64,000 nucleotides of DNA from Paracoccaceae bacterium (GCA_027489355.1 JAIXZY010000077.1:166339-230338); one strand, 5' to 3'. Counted from the stretch's first letter, positions 33,346-43,087 are shown. Notes: generated by a model from the sequence alone, not told the origin. Made by a program: numbers and translations.

Positions 33346-34254
33346 ATGGCTTTCACCCTGCGCCAGCTTCAGTTCTTCGTCGCCGCCGCCGAGGCCGGGT
33401 CGGTTTCGGGCGCGGCGCGGGCCTTGTCGATCAGCCAGTCCTCGGTGACCGAGGCGATCCGGGGGCTGGAGGACGACCTGGGCGTGGTCCTGTTCGACCG
33501 GCAGGCGCGCGGTATCCTGCTGACCCACAAGGGCAGCGCCTTCCTGCGCCACGCGCGGCAGATCCTGTCCGACGTGGCAACGGCGCGGTCCACCTTCCAG
33601 GTCGAGGCCGAGGCGGCCAAGGGGCGGCTGTCGCTGGGGGTCACCAGCCTTGTGGCGGGCTATGTGCTGTCAGACATCCTGCAACGCTATCGGCGCGCTT
33701 TCCCGCAGGTCGAGCTGAACGTAATCGAGGATTCGGGCGAATACCTTCAGCACCTGCTGATCGGGGGAGAGCTGGACGTGGCGGTGCTGCTGACCTCGTC
33801 CGTCCATGACCGCATGGCGCTGAACGTGGAGACGCTGGTCGTTTCGCCCTATCGTCTGTGGCTGCCGCTGGGGCATGTGCTGGCGCAGCAGGAAAGCATT
33901 GCATTGGAAGAACTTGCCGGGTCGCCGATGATCCAGCTGATGGTGGACGAGATCGAGGAATCCACCCGCAGGCTGACGGCCGCCCTGCCGGTCAAGCCGC
34001 AGATCGCCTTCCGCACCCGCAGCGTCGAGGCGGTGCGGTCGCTGGTCGCCACGGGCGCGGGGCTGGCGATCCTGCCCAGCCTCGTCTACCGGCCCTGGTC
34101 GCTGGAAGGCGACCGGATCGAGATCCGTGACGTGTCGGGCGATCTGCCGACGGTGCAGGTGGGCCTGGCCTGGCGCAAGGGCGCGCCGCTGACGGGGCCG
34201 GCGTCGAACTTCATCCGGTCGGCGCAAAGCACGGCGGTGGCGCGGCCAAGCTAG
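33346..34254 (+). CDS. LysR-family transcriptional regulator
   Basis: 302 residues from ATG 33346 (MAFTLRQLQFFVAAAEAGSV). The N-terminal winged helix contains ARALSISQSSVTEAIRGLE; a linker helix and periplasmic-binding-like effector domain follow (GVTSLVAGYVLSDIL onward). The start is set by homology: the longer frame upstream runs through the palindrome. The nearest divergent gene is the small DMT transporter, its likeliest target. The 3' end overlaps the convergent glycosyltransferase by four bases. Confidence 0.9.
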   Translation: MAFTLRQLQFFVAAAEAGSVSGAARALSISQSSVTEAIRGLEDDLGVVLFDRQARGILLTHKGSAFLRHARQILSDVATARSTFQVEAEAAKGRLSLGVTSLVAGYVLSDILQRYRRAFPQVELNVIEDSGEYLQHLLIGGELDVAVLLTSSVHDRMALNVETLVVSPYRLWLPLGHVLAQQESIALEELAGSPMIQLMVDEIEESTRRLTAALPVKPQIAFRTRSVEAVRSLVATGAGLAILPSLVYRPWSLEGDRIEIRDVSGDLPTVQVGLAWRKGAPLTGPASNFIRSAQSTAVARPS

Positions 34255-35432
34255 GACGCGGGCGGCGTGATCCCGGCGATGCGGGCCAGATGCTCCATCC
34301 GGCGACGGAACTCGGGCAGGAAGCCGTGGGTCTGCGAGAAGGCCCAGGCGTTGCGGGCGCGGCTGCTGATCTGATCGCGGTCGCGGGCGACGCTGGCGAT
34401 GCGATCGGCCAGGGCATAGGGTTGCCCAAGCGGCGTACCCCAGCCCGCCTGCGCCTCGGCGTTAAGGCGCTGCCACATGCGGTTGTCGTAGCTTGCCACG
34501 GCGACACCGCAGCCCATCGCCTCGATATAGGTGCAGGATGGGTCTGACTGGCGATGGCAGCCCAGGAAGATGTCGGCGTTACGGCGGGTGAAGGGGACGA
34601 GTTCGGTTTCGAAATCGACGGCCTTGTGCAGGCGGACGCGCTGCGGGTCGGCAAGTGTGGCGATCCCGGCGGTGATCTCGGCTTCCAGCGAGCCGGTGCC
34701 GAAAATGTCCAGGGTGAAGTCGACGCCGCGTTCGGCAAGGCGGCGGGCCACGGGGACAAGGTCCTGTGCGCCCTTCATGGTTTCCAGCCGGCCCGAGAAG
34801 ATCAGCCGCAGCGGCCCGCCTGCGGCGCGGTGGGCCTCGCGCGCGGCCAACTCGGTCTCGGTCGCGAAGAGGTCGGGGGTCATGCGGCCGTCAAGATAAA
34901 GAAGCGCATCGCGATTCATCGGCCCGTACAGGTCATGCGCCGGATAGCCGTTCGACTGCAGCCCCTGCGCGGCCCGGAAGGCGCGTTGCCGCTTGCGTTC
35001 CTGCCGCATCAGCCAGAGCCGCCCCTTCAGGCGGCTGACCAGGCCGCGGTTGCGATCGAGGTTCACGATCTGAAGCCGGGTTTCCGGTGTGTATTCAATC
35101 ACGTAGACGATCTTCTGTCCGGGCGAAAGCTGATCGGTCAGGCCCAGGCAATGGAAATCGTCGCCCCCGGCATAGACCAGATCCGCCCCGGTCAGATGTC
35201 GGGGCTGAAGCGTCTCCTGCGGGTCCAGGATACGCAGATCAAAGGGCAGGTCTGCGCGGTCGTAGTCCCGGCCAAAGGGAATGGACGGCGCCCCGCGGCG
35301 CAGGAGGCAGGTCATGCGACTGGGCCAGTGCGCCTGCTGCAGCCGCATGCCTTCGACGAATTTCACATCCAGCCGAAGCCTGTCCCCGACCTCGATCACC
35401 GGCGCCGGAGCGATCATCAGCAAATGAGCCAT
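34251..35432 (-). CDS. Glycosyltransferase family 1/4 (GT-B fold)
   Basis: 393 residues. The C-terminal Rossmann domain carries LRLIFSGRLETMKGAQDLV (donor-binding Gly/Arg/Lys) and the acidic PSCTYIEAMGCGVAVASYDN, equivalent to the EX7E motif of GT4 enzymes. The N-terminal domain lacks the usual GGxE loop but has ADLVYAGGDDF. It is not surrounded by other polysaccharide genes, so acceptor and sugar are unknown. A small open frame (35417-35590) overlaps its start. Confidence 0.8.
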   Translation of the reverse strand: MAHLLMIAPAPVIEVGDRLRLDVKFVEGMRLQQAHWPSRMTCLLRRGAPSIPFGRDYDRADLPFDLRILDPQETLQPRHLTGADLVYAGGDDFHCLGLTDQLSPGQKIVYVIEYTPETRLQIVNLDRNRGLVSRLKGRLWLMRQERKRQRAFRAAQGLQSNGYPAHDLYGPMNRDALLYLDGRMTPDLFATETELAAREAHRAAGGPLRLIFSGRLETMKGAQDLVPVARRLAERGVDFTLDIFGTGSLEAEITAGIATLADPQRVRLHKAVDFETELVPFTRRNADIFLGCHRQSDPSCTYIEAMGCGVAVASYDNRMWQRLNAEAQAGWGTPLGQPYALADRIASVARDRDQISSRARNAWAFSQTHGFLPEFRRRMEHLARIAGITPPAS

Positions 35433-35590
35433 TCAACAATCCACTCATATCCAATCCGGATTCTGTAATCCGACTCGCCCGTGTCTCCAAAGGATTCGAT
35501 GGAGCGGGACGAAAAATCAGCGTCCAAGATATCGACAAATCCGATAGGTAGCTTCAGTTTTTTGTTATTGCGAAAGTTCTGTGACTTCAT
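35417..35590 (-). CDS. Possible small protein overlapping the glycosyltransferase start (57 aa)
   Basis: On the minus strand an ATG at 35590 opens a 57-codon frame (MKSQNFRNNKKLKLPIGFVD...) that stops 15 bases inside the glycosyltransferase gene. Its amino-acid make-up is protein-like and the DNA is unusually AT-rich for the window. No family is recognised and there is no clear ribosome-binding site. It may be a leader peptide, a gene remnant or chance. Confidence 0.25.
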   Translation of the reverse strand: MKSQNFRNNKKLKLPIGFVDILDADFSSRSIESFGDTGESDYRIRIGYEWIVEWLIC

Positions 35591-35661
35591 ACCCTTTCGC
35601 ACAAGTCCGCGGGAACGGGCCCTCTGCACCCATGTCAGAGACACAGCAACGGGAGTATGCC

Positions 35662-36819
35662 ATGAATCGCCTCAAGCTTTTGGGAACCACGACGCTTGCC
35701 CTGATGACCGGTATCAGTCCGGTGCTGGCCCAGGTCACCGAGATCGGCGCGCCGGAGGGTCAGGTGAACATCGTGGCCTGGCCGGGCTACATCGAGCGGG
35801 GCGAGACCGACAAGGCGTTCGACTGGGTGACGAAGTTCGAGGCGGCCTCGGGCTGCAAGGTGAACGTCAAGACCGCCAACACCTCGGACGAGATGGTGGC
35901 GCTGATGAACGAGGGCGGGTTCGACCTGGTGACCGCCTCGGGCGACGCCTCGCTGCGGCTGGTGGCGGGCGACCGGGTGCAGCCGATCAACGTGGACCTG
36001 ATCCCGTCCTGGAAGACGGTGGACGAGCGGCTGCAGAACGCTCCCTGGCACACGGTGGATGGTGTGCACTACGGCGTGCCCTACATGTGGGGGCCGAACG
36101 TGCTGATGTACAACACGGAAGTGTTCAAGGAGCCGCCGACCAGCTGGAACGTGGTGTTCGAGGAGATGACGCTGCCGGACGGCAAGTCGAACAAGGGCCG
36201 GGTGCAGGCCTACGACGGCCCGATCCACATCGCGGACGCGGCGCAGTACCTGATGTTCCACAAGCCGGAACTGAAGATCACCTCGCCCTACGAGCTGAAC
36301 GAAGAGCAGTACAAGGCCGCGCTCGACCTGCTGCGCGTCCAGCGCGAGCTGACCAGCCGCTACTGGCACGACGCCTTCATCCAGATCGACGACTTCAAGA
36401 ACGAGGGCGTGGTCGCCTCGGGTTCCTGGCCGTTCCAGGTGAACCTGCTGAAGGCCGATGGCCAGCCGGTGGCCTCGACCATCCCGCAGGAAGGCGCGAC
36501 GGGCTGGGCCGACACGACGATGATGCATGTCGACGCGGCGAACCCGAACTGCAGCTACCTGTGGATGGAACATTCGCTGGCCTCGAACCTGCAGTCCGAC
36601 CTCGCGGTCTGGTTCGGCGCCAACCCGAGCGTGCCGGCGGCCTGCACCGACGGGCGCGGCATGTCGACGGCGGAAAGCTGCACGGCAAACGGGATGGACG
36701 ATTTCGACAAGATCCGGTTCTGGACCACTCCGGTGTCGAACTGCTCGCAGGGGGATGGGGCCTGCGTTCCCTATTACCGCTGGGTCAGCGACTACATCGG
36801 CGTGATCGGCGGCCGTTGA
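35662..36819 (+). CDS. Putrescine/spermidine-type ABC transporter substrate-binding protein
   Basis: 385 residues from ATG 35662 with GGGAG upstream. Signal peptide MNRLKLLGTTTLALMTGISP ending in VLAQ. The mature protein has the PotD/PotF/YdcS fold: VNIVAWPGYIERG near the start, FDLVTASGDASLRLVAGD, GVPYMWGPNVLMYNTEVF and a late WMEHSLASNLQSDLA. First gene of a transporter-plus-aldehyde-dehydrogenase operon whose order equals ydcSTUV-patD of enterobacteria, so putrescine is the likely substrate. Two stem-loops follow its stop, a common way to give binding protein in excess of the other subunits. Confidence 0.9.
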   Translation: MNRLKLLGTTTLALMTGISPVLAQVTEIGAPEGQVNIVAWPGYIERGETDKAFDWVTKFEAASGCKVNVKTANTSDEMVALMNEGGFDLVTASGDASLRLVAGDRVQPINVDLIPSWKTVDERLQNAPWHTVDGVHYGVPYMWGPNVLMYNTEVFKEPPTSWNVVFEEMTLPDGKSNKGRVQAYDGPIHIADAAQYLMFHKPELKITSPYELNEEQYKAALDLLRVQRELTSRYWHDAFIQIDDFKNEGVVASGSWPFQVNLLKADGQPVASTIPQEGATGWADTTMMHVDAANPNCSYLWMEHSLASNLQSDLAVWFGANPSVPAACTDGRGMSTAESCTANGMDDFDKIRFWTTPVSNCSQGDGACVPYYRWVSDYIGVIGGR

Positions 36820-36832
36820 TCCTTTGATCCAC

Positions 36833-36896
36833 GGGTGGGCGGATCGCCCACCCTACTTCCCCAGTCCCATTGGATGGTGCGCAATGAATGCGCACC
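36833..36896. repeat. Two stem-loop repeats between binding-protein and ATPase genes
   Basis: First: GGGTGGGCGGATCGCCCACC with CTAC after it (36833-36856), a member of the GTAGGGTGGGC family also seen at 41678, 50100 and 60042. Second: GGTGCGCA-ATGAA-TGCGCACC followed again by CTAC (36876-36900). Both would form stable hairpins in the mRNA between the first and second gene of the operon. Confidence 0.8.
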
Positions 36897-36909
36897 CTAC
36901 GGATGTGTC

Positions 36910-37896
36910 ATGACCGCTGCCGTCGAATTCCAGAATGTCTCGCGCCACTTCGGTCCGGTGAAGGCCGTCGACGGCGTGGACCTGACCATCGCCGAAGGGT
37001 CGTTCTTCGCCATGCTCGGGCCGTCCGGGTCGGGCAAGACCACCTGCCTGCGGCTGATCTCGGGCTTCGAGAAGCCGACGGGCGGACAGATCCGCATCTT
37101 CGGCGAAGACGTGTCGAACACGCCCCCGCATCTGCGCAACGTGAACACGGTGTTCCAGGACTATGCGCTGTTTCCGCATCTGAATGTGCGGGACAACGTG
37201 GCCTACGGGCTGATGGTCAAGGGTGTGGGCCGGTCCCAGCGTCATGCCAAGGCCGAAGAGATGCTCGCGCTCGTCAAGCTGGACGGCTACGGCGACCGCA
37301 AGCCCGCGCAGCTGTCAGGCGGCCAGCGGCAGCGTGTGGCCCTGGCGCGGGCGCTCGTGAACCAGCCGCGGGTGCTTCTGCTGGACGAACCCCTGGGCGC
37401 GCTGGACCTGAAACTGCGCGAGGCGATGCAGGACGAGTTGAAGGCCCTGCAGCACAAGCTGGGCCTGACCTTCGTCTTCGTCACGCATGACCAGCACGAG
37501 GCGCTGTCGATGGCCGATAGCCTTGCGGTGTTCAACGAGGGCAAGATCGCCCAGATCGGCACCCCGCGAGACATCTACGACCGCCCCGCCACCCGCTTCG
37601 TCGCGGATTTCGTCGGCTCGTCCAACGTCCTGCCCCCCGACCTGACCCGCGCTTTGGGCGGCCCGGCCCAGTGGGCATCCCTCCGCCCCGAGGCCACCCG
37701 CCTTGCCGCGACCGGCCCGGTCAGCGGCACCGTCACCGCGCTGCGCTACCTTGGCTCGGGGACCCGCGTGGTGATCCGCGCGGGCGGAACCGAAATCGCC
37801 GCCCTTGTCCCCGCGGGCCAACCCGTCCCGACCGAGGGCGCGACGACTGCCATCGCCTTCGATCCGCAGGCCTTGCACCTGATGGGGGCCATCTGA
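36910..37896 (+). CDS. Polyamine ABC transporter ATPase
   Basis: 328 residues from ATG 36910 ([20 protein letters not shown]); upstream in-frame codons lie in the hairpin repeats. Walker [22 protein letters not shown]-loop [13 protein letters not shown], signature [16 protein letters not shown], Walker [13 protein letters not shown], His switch [11 protein letters not shown], then a C-terminal TOBE regulatory domain (about 240-325). PotA-type energy module for the two permeases downstream. Confidence 0.95.
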   Translation: MTAAVEFQNVSRHFGPVKAVDGVDLTIAEGSFFAMLGPSGSGKTTCLRLISGFEKPTGGQIRIFGEDVSNTPPHLRNVNTVFQDYALFPHLNVRDNVAYGLMVKGVGRSQRHAKAEEMLALVKLDGYGDRKPAQLSGGQRQRVALARALVNQPRVLLLDEPLGALDLKLREAMQDELKALQHKLGLTFVFVTHDQHEALSMADSLAVFNEGKIAQIGTPRDIYDRPATRFVADFVGSSNVLPPDLTRALGGPAQWASLRPEATRLAATGPVSGTVTALRYLGSGTRVVIRAGGTEIAALVPAGQPVPTEGATTAIAFDPQALHLMGAI

Positions 37897-37923
37897 TGTG
37901 CCGCTTCCAGGACGCCCTGTCGC

Positions 37924-38091
37924 GGGGGGCGCTGCCCCCCGCCTTCGGCTCCCCCCGGGATATTTGCTTCCAGTATGAAAGGAGACAGGTCTTTCATACT
38001 GGCACAAATATCCCCGCCGGAGGCTCTGACCTTGCCGATCCGCGCAGCGCTGTAGAACGAAGCGCCCAAAATTCTTTCTTCAAGAATTTTG
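37924..38091. repeat. Cluster of hairpins and dispersed repeats inside the polyamine operon
   Basis: Three structures fill the 214-bp gap between the ATPase and the first permease gene. GGGGGGCGCTGCCCCCC lies at 37924-37940. A long inverted repeat has arms GGATATTTG...CAGTATGAAAG (37958-37981) and CTTTCATACTG...CAAATATCC (37991-38013), two opposed copies of the CTCCGGCGGGGATATTTG family, the second extending through CCGCCGGAGGC to 38023. The third is CAAAATTCTT-TCTTC-AAGAATTTTG at 38067-38091. No gene is present. Confidence 0.8.
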
Positions 38092-38110
38092 CCGGTCGGA
38101 GGGCGCACGC

Positions 38111-39049
38111 ATGACCTATCCGGCGATCCTGCCCGCCAAGGGCCTCGCCGACCGGCTGACCGGAACCTTCTGGCGGCGGCCGGGGCTGCTGCTTCTTCTC
38201 CTGATCGCCCCGCCTCTGCTGTGGTTGGGCGTGGTCTACCTCGGCTCGCTTGCCGCCCTGCTTCTCCAGTCCTTCTACTCGATCGACGAGTTCTCGGGCG
38301 TGGTGAAGGAAGAGTTCACGCTCAAGACCTATGCCGAGCTGTTCCGGGCGCAGAACCTGGACATCATCATCCGCACCGTCGTGATGGCGACGGCGGTCAC
38401 CTTGGCCTGCGCGGTGCTCGCCTTCCCCATCGCCTATTATGCCGCCCGCTATGCCAAGGGGCCGTGGAAGGCCGCCTTCTACCTGGGCGTCATGCTGCCC
38501 CTGTGGTCGTCCTACCTGGTCAAGGTCTATGCCTGGAAGCTGATCCTGGCGAAGGAGGGCATCCTGGGCTGGGCGGCCGAAGGGACGCATACCTCTTGGA
38601 TCATCGACGGCATCCTGTCGGTCCCGTTCCTGGAAGGCTCGTCGCTCTCCACCTCGCCCTTCGGGACCTTCCTGGTCTTCGTCTACATCTGGCTGCCCTA
38701 CATGATCCTGCCGATGCAGGCCGCGTTGGAGCGTGTCCCCAACTCCATGCTCGAGGCCTCCGCCGACCTTGGCGCCACGCAATCGCAGACCTTCCGCACG
38801 GTGATCCTGCCGCTCGCCCTGCCTGGGGTGATCGCCGGGTCGATCTTCACCTTCTCGCTGACGCTGGGCGACTACATCATCCCGCAGATCGTTGGCGACT
38901 CGTCGCGCTTCATCGGCCTGACGGTCTACCAGCTGCAGGGCACCGCCGGGAACACGCCGCTCGCCGCCGCCTTTGCCGTAGTGCCCATCCTGATCATGCT
39001 CGTCTACCTGTCGCTGGCCAAACGCGCGGGGGCTTTCGATGCGCTCTGA
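38111..39049 (+). CDS. Polyamine ABC transporter permease 1 (PotB/YdcU type)
   Basis: 312 residues, six membrane segments. The cytoplasmic EAA loop reads [20 protein letters not shown] (about residues 217-236), the contact point for the ATPase. The first membrane span follows a short cytoplasmic arm. Its 3' end overlaps the second permease start by 11 bases. Confidence 0.93.
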   Translation: MTYPAILPAKGLADRLTGTFWRRPGLLLLLLIAPPLLWLGVVYLGSLAALLLQSFYSIDEFSGVVKEEFTLKTYAELFRAQNLDIIIRTVVMATAVTLACAVLAFPIAYYAARYAKGPWKAAFYLGVMLPLWSSYLVKVYAWKLILAKEGILGWAAEGTHTSWIIDGILSVPFLEGSSLSTSPFGTFLVFVYIWLPYMILPMQAALERVPNSMLEASADLGATQSQTFRTVILPLALPGVIAGSIFTFSLTLGDYIIPQIVGDSSRFIGLTVYQLQGTAGNTPLAAAFAVVPILIMLVYLSLAKRAGAFDAL

Positions 39050-39842
39050 AGCCTCCTGGGGTCTGAAACTCGCGGCGCTGGGGGGCTTGCTGTTCCTTCA
39101 CCTGCCGATCCTGCTGATCTTCCTCTACGCCTTCACGACCGAGGAGCGCAGCTACGCCTTCCCGCCACCGGGCTACACGACCGAATGGTTCGCCGTGGCC
39201 TGGAACCGCGAGGACATCTGGCCGCCGCTCTGGCTGTCGCTGAAGGTCGCCGCGATCTCGACCGTGATGGCGATGATCCTGGGCACGCTCGCCGCCGCCG
39301 CGATGGCACGGGCGCGGTTCTTCGGGCGGGACCAGGTCACCCTCCTGATCCTCCTCCCCATCGCGCTGCCTGGGGTCATCACCGGCATGTCGCTGCGGTC
39401 GGCCTTCGGGGTCCTGGACATCCCGTTCAGCACCTGGACCATCGTCCTGGGCCACGCGACCTTCTGCATCGTCATCGTCTACAACAACGCCATCGCCCGG
39501 ATGCGGCGTTTGTCCGGGGGCATCCTTGAAGCCAGCGCCGACCTGGGTGCGAACGCCTTCCAGACCTTCCGCCATGTACTCCTGCCGAACCTCGGATCTG
39601 CGCTTCTGGCCGGCGGGATGCTTGCCTTTGCCCTGTCGTTCGACGAGGTCATCGTCACCACCTTCACCGCGGGCCAGCAAAGCACCCTGCCGATCTGGAT
39701 GCTGAACGAGCTTGTCCGCCCGCGCCAGCGCCCTGTCACCAACGTCGTCGCCATCGTGGTCTTTGCCGCCACCTTCGTGCCGATCCTCATCGCCTACTAC
39801 CTCACCCGCGGCGGGTCCGAGACCGCCGGCATGGGCAAATAG
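39039..39842 (+). CDS. Polyamine ABC transporter permease 2 (PotC/YdcV type)
   Basis: 267 residues, six membrane segments, EAA loop [20 protein letters not shown] at about residues 163-182. [20 protein letters not shown] after the first span is typical of PotC-like subunits. It forms the membrane channel with the preceding permease; the aldehyde dehydrogenase follows 12 bases later. Confidence 0.93.
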   Translation: MRSEASWGLKLAALGGLLFLHLPILLIFLYAFTTEERSYAFPPPGYTTEWFAVAWNREDIWPPLWLSLKVAAISTVMAMILGTLAAAAMARARFFGRDQVTLLILLPIALPGVITGMSLRSAFGVLDIPFSTWTIVLGHATFCIVIVYNNAIARMRRLSGGILEASADLGANAFQTFRHVLLPNLGSALLAGGMLAFALSFDEVIVTTFTAGQQSTLPIWMLNELVRPRQRPVTNVVAIVVFAATFVPILIAYYLTRGGSETAGMGK

Positions 39843-39854
39843 GGAGATTACCCC

Positions 39855-41285
39855 ATGACCATCCAGACCAAATTCCTGATCGGGTCCGCCTTCGAGGCCG
39901 GGCAGGAGGCCGCCGAGCATATCCTCAATCCGCGCACGGGCGGGCTGATCCTGGAACTGCCCGAAGCCTCGACCGCGCAGGTCGACCGGGCGGTGGCCGC
40001 GGCACGGAAGGCGTTCGAGGACTGGTCGCGGACGACGCCGGCGGAACGCTCTGCGGCGCTTCTGACCATCGCCGACCGGATCGAGGCCGAGGCCGATGCC
40101 TTCGCCCAGTTGGAGGCCTTGAACTGCGGCAAGCCGATCAATGCCGCGCGGAATGACGAGATCCCGGCGATTGTCGACTGCTTCCGCTACTTCGCGGGGG
40201 CGGTGCGCTGCATGACGGGGACGGTGGCGGGGGAGTATCTCTCGGGCCATACGTCGATGATCCGCCGCGATCCGGTGGGTGTGGTGGCCTCCATCGCGCC
40301 GTGGAACTATCCGCTGATGATGATGGCCTGGAAGCTTGGCCCCGCCATCGGCGGTGGGAATACGGTGGTGTTCAAGCCGTCCGAGCAGACCCCGCTGACC
40401 GCGCTGAAGCTGGCGCAGATTCTGGCCGACGTGCTGCCCGAAGGCGTGGTCAACGTCATCGCGGGGCGCGGGCAGACGGTGGGCAGCTACCTCATCAACC
40501 ATCCGCAGGTGGACATGATCTCCCTCACCGGCGACGTGGCGACGGGGAAGAAGATGCTGGACGCTGCCGCCAAGACGGTGAAGCGGACGCATCTGGAGCT
40601 GGGCGGCAAGGCCCCGGTGGTGGTCTTCGACGATGCCGACGTCGATGCGGTGGTCGAGGGGCTGCGGGCCTTCAGCTTCTACAACGCCGGGCAGGATTGC
40701 ACCGCGGCCTGCCGGGTCTATGCCGGGAAGAAGATCTACGACAATCTTGTCGCGGACCTCACCTCGGCGGCGTCGTCCATCGTTCTGGGGGCGGAGGACG
40801 ACGCCACCAATGAAATCGGCCCGTTGATTTCGCAGCGCCAGCGCGATCGGGTGGCCAGCTTCGTCAACCGCGCGAGGGAGCTGAACCACGTCCAGATCAC
40901 CACGGGCGGCGAGGCGATGGACCAGGGCTTCTACTACAAGCCCACCGTCGTCGCCGGGGCCAAGCAGGACGACGAGATCGTCCGGCGCGAGGTCTTCGGG
41001 CCGGTGGTCTCGGTCACCCCGTTCAGCGACGTGGACGAGGCGGTGGGCTGGGCCAACGACAGCGATTACGGGCTCGCGTCAAGCGTCTGGACGCGCGACG
41101 TCGGTCGGGCGATGGCGACGGCGGCGCGGCTGCGCTATGGCTGCACCTGGATCAACACCCACTTCATGCTGACCAACGAGATGCCGCACGGCGGGCTGAA
41201 GCAATCCGGTTATGGCAAGGACATGTCCGCCTATGCGCTGGAGGACTACACCGTCGTCCGGCATGTAATGGTGAAGCACGGGTAA
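39855..41285 (+). CDS. patD: Gamma-aminobutyraldehyde dehydrogenase
   Basis: 476 residues from ATG 39855 with GGGAGA upstream. NAD(P)-dependent aldehyde dehydrogenase: cofactor loop [12 protein letters not shown], catalytic Glu in [16 protein letters not shown], catalytic Cys in [12 protein letters not shown]. The stretch [19 protein letters not shown] is very like enterobacterial PatD/YdcW, which oxidises 4-aminobutanal from putrescine to GABA. Encoded directly behind a polyamine importer, it makes uptake and catabolism one unit. No putrescine aminotransferase gene is in this operon, so that step must be supplied elsewhere. Confidence 0.9.
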   Translation: MTIQTKFLIGSAFEAGQEAAEHILNPRTGGLILELPEASTAQVDRAVAAARKAFEDWSRTTPAERSAALLTIADRIEAEADAFAQLEALNCGKPINAARNDEIPAIVDCFRYFAGAVRCMTGTVAGEYLSGHTSMIRRDPVGVVASIAPWNYPLMMMAWKLGPAIGGGNTVVFKPSEQTPLTALKLAQILADVLPEGVVNVIAGRGQTVGSYLINHPQVDMISLTGDVATGKKMLDAAAKTVKRTHLELGGKAPVVVFDDADVDAVVEGLRAFSFYNAGQDCTAACRVYAGKKIYDNLVADLTSAASSIVLGAEDDATNEIGPLISQRQRDRVASFVNRARELNHVQITTGGEAMDQGFYYKPTVVAGAKQDDEIVRREVFGPVVSVTPFSDVDEAVGWANDSDYGLASSVWTRDVGRAMATAARLRYGCTWINTHFMLTNEMPHGGLKQSGYGKDMSAYALEDYTVVRHVMVKHG

Positions 41286-41303
41286 GGCTTCGCACAGCGC
41301 CGG

Positions 41304-41636
41304 TCAGGCTTTCGGTTTCCGACTGCGTGGCGGGCTCTGGCTGGCCGTCCAGGCCAGCCGCAGCAGCGTCCGGATTTCGTCCGCCGCGAGGCTGTCGAGG
41401 TTCAGCATTGTCCATCCTTGTGCGCCCCACTTGTTCGGCACCGGTGCGAGAGCCTGGGGCAGCAGGGCGCACCAGTGCTCTTGCTGGTCGCGGTCAAGTT
41501 TGAGGTTCGCGGTCTGCCCGTCGGCGGCGAGGGTGGCGTAGGTCCTGCGGGTGCGGAAGGCGCGGCGGTCGAAATGCGGTGCCTCGGTGGTGCCATCAAG
41601 GGCGAGCGCCAGCTGGGCGAAGGTTTCGGCGGCCAT
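41304..41636 (-). CDS. MmcQ/YjbR family protein (110 aa)
   Basis: ATG 41636 (MAAETFAQLALALDGTTEAP) follows the family start. The small alpha/beta fold with TEAPHFDRRAFRTRRTYATL, NLKLDRDQQEHW and a C-terminal LLRLAWTAS helix is the CyaY-like MmcQ/YjbR family, loosely annotated as DNA-binding. Basic Pro/Arg/Lys tail. Its upstream region holds a GTAGGGTGGGC palindrome. Confidence 0.85.
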   Translation of the reverse strand: MAAETFAQLALALDGTTEAPHFDRRAFRTRRTYATLAADGQTANLKLDRDQQEHWCALLPQALAPVPNKWGAQGWTMLNLDSLAADEIRTLLRLAWTASQSPPRSRKPKA

Positions 41637-41677
41637 GCGGCAGTCCTTCTCTGGAGTCACGGTCTGGGTCGTGCACG

Positions 41678-41702
41678 GGGTGGGCGATACCGCCCACCCT
41701 AC
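41678..41702. repeat. GTAGGGTGGGC palindrome, providing the AraC gene's stop codon
   Basis: GGGTGGGCGATACCGCCCACCC plus TAC: nine-base arms around a short loop. Read on the minus strand, its GTAGGGTGGG supplies the TAG that ends the AraC-type gene at 41699. Related copies are at 36833, 50100 and 60042. Confidence 0.8.
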
Positions 41703-42700
41703 CGGGTTCGGACCCGGCGCCATTCGGCGGGGGGCGTAGCGTACTGCCGGGTGAAGGCCCGCGTGAACGCGGCCTCGGTCCCATAGCCCGCCGACGTGGC
41801 GATGGTGATGATCGGATCGGGGGTGGCGGCAAGCGCCTCGGCGGCAAGGTAGAGACGCCAGTCGCGCAGGTAGCGCATGGGGGAGGTTCCAAGAAGATCG
41901 GCAAACCGGGCAGTGAGGGCAGAGCGGGAGGTTCCGGCCTGCAGCGCCAGCGACGGCAGGGTCCAGTTCCGCGCCGGATCGTCATGCAGGGCGAGCAGCG
42001 CACGAGACAGCGCCGGGTCCAGGATCGCGGCCAGCCAGCCCTTCGGCGCGGGTGTCCGGAACTGGCGGCGGAGGATTTCCAGGAACGCCAGTTCGGTCAG
42101 CCGTTCCAGGATCGGGCCGCCGCCGGGCTGGGGCTGGTCGACCTCGGTGACGATCTGGGCGATGGTGCCGGAGAGCCAGTCGTTCTGGCCCGCGGTGCGG
42201 ATGTGGATGAACTCGGGCAGGGCGGCGCGGAAGGGGGCGAAGCCGGTGGCCTGGCACTGGACATAGCCGCAGAGGATGCGGACCTTGGGACCTGGCGCCG
42301 GATAGTGCAGCGTGGGAGTCGCGGGCCAGGGCTGGGGCGGAAGATCGCCGCCCGGGTCGATCAGCCGTCCCCCGGAACCGCCGCCCAGAAGATGCGGGGT
42401 CCCGAAGGGAAAGGCGGCGATGTCGCCGGTTTCCAGCGTTGTGCGGGTGCCGTGCAGGTCAACCCAGCAGGGGCCGGCGGCGACGATGTGGAATCCGATG
42501 GCGTCCCTGGGCCGCCACGGCGCGGGGGTGGCGTCGGTGGTCCAGTCGCCCTGCGGCATGAAGCAGTATTGCAGCGAACCCGAGATGCGCACCCGGCGCA
42601 GGGCCTGGGAGAGCAGCTGCCCGGTGTCTGGCGGATCGGTCAAGCTTTTCGGCGGGTCGGCCAAAGACGAAGGCCCTTCGCGTGGAGGAGGATGGGGCAT
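41699..42700 (-). CDS. AraC-family transcriptional regulator
   Basis: 333 residues from ATG 42700; the frame opens earlier but that part is antisense to the DsrE gene. The N-terminal cupin-like sensor domain contains VDLHGTRTTLETGDIAAFPFGTPH-type residues (Gly/His pattern), and the C-terminal pair of helix-turn-helix motifs ends in TIATSAGYGTEAAFTRAFTR and PPAEWRR. The gene diverges from the DsrE-like gene with only 18 bases between the two start codons, so it may control that gene. Confidence 0.85.
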   Translation of the reverse strand: MPHPPPREGPSSLADPPKSLTDPPDTGQLLSQALRRVRISGSLQYCFMPQGDWTTDATPAPWRPRDAIGFHIVAAGPCWVDLHGTRTTLETGDIAAFPFGTPHLLGGGSGGRLIDPGGDLPPQPWPATPTLHYPAPGPKVRILCGYVQCQATGFAPFRAALPEFIHIRTAGQNDWLSGTIAQIVTEVDQPQPGGGPILERLTELAFLEILRRQFRTPAPKGWLAAILDPALSRALLALHDDPARNWTLPSLALQAGTSRSALTARFADLLGTSPMRYLRDWRLYLAAEALAATPDPIITIATSAGYGTEAAFTRAFTRQYATPPAEWRRVRTR

Positions 42701-42718
42701 TGGCCACAGGAGGGTATC

Positions 42719-43087
42719 ATGGCGGACGTCTGCGACAAGCTGGTGGTGGTGATGACGAACGGGATTGCATCCGAACTGTCCTCGGTCGGGTTCACAATTG
42801 CGAATGGCGGGATCACGGCGGGGTTGAAGGTCAGCGTGTTCCTGACCTCGAACGCGGTCGACCTGGTGCGGAAGGGTGGTCAGGCGATGACGCATGTGCC
42901 GCCCTTGGACCCGCTGGCGGCGCTGATCGCCGACTTCATGGCGCGCGGTGGCGTAATCTGGGCCTGCCCGCCCTGCGTGAAGGCACGGGGCTATGCGCAG
43001 GAAGACCTGCTGGACGGCGTGGTGATCCAGGGAGCGAGCGCGATGCATGCCGAGGTCAAGGCAGGTGCGGCGGTGATGTCGTTCTGA
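42719..43087 (+). CDS. DsrE-family protein with a CPPC motif (122 aa)
   Basis: ATG 42719 after AGGAGGG, a strong ribosome-binding site. DsrE/DsrF-like fold: KLVVVMTNGI, VSVFLTSNAVDLV, LIADFMARGGVIWACPPC and a final GASAMHAEV. DsrE-type proteins handle sulfur or peroxide-linked thiol chemistry; here a Cys-Pro-Pro-Cys pair at about residues 84-87 is the probable active centre. Stands alone, divergent from an AraC regulator. Confidence 0.85.
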   Translation: MADVCDKLVVVMTNGIASELSSVGFTIANGGITAGLKVSVFLTSNAVDLVRKGGQAMTHVPPLDPLAALIADFMARGGVIWACPPCVKARGYAQEDLLDGVVIQGASAMHAEVKAGAAVMSF

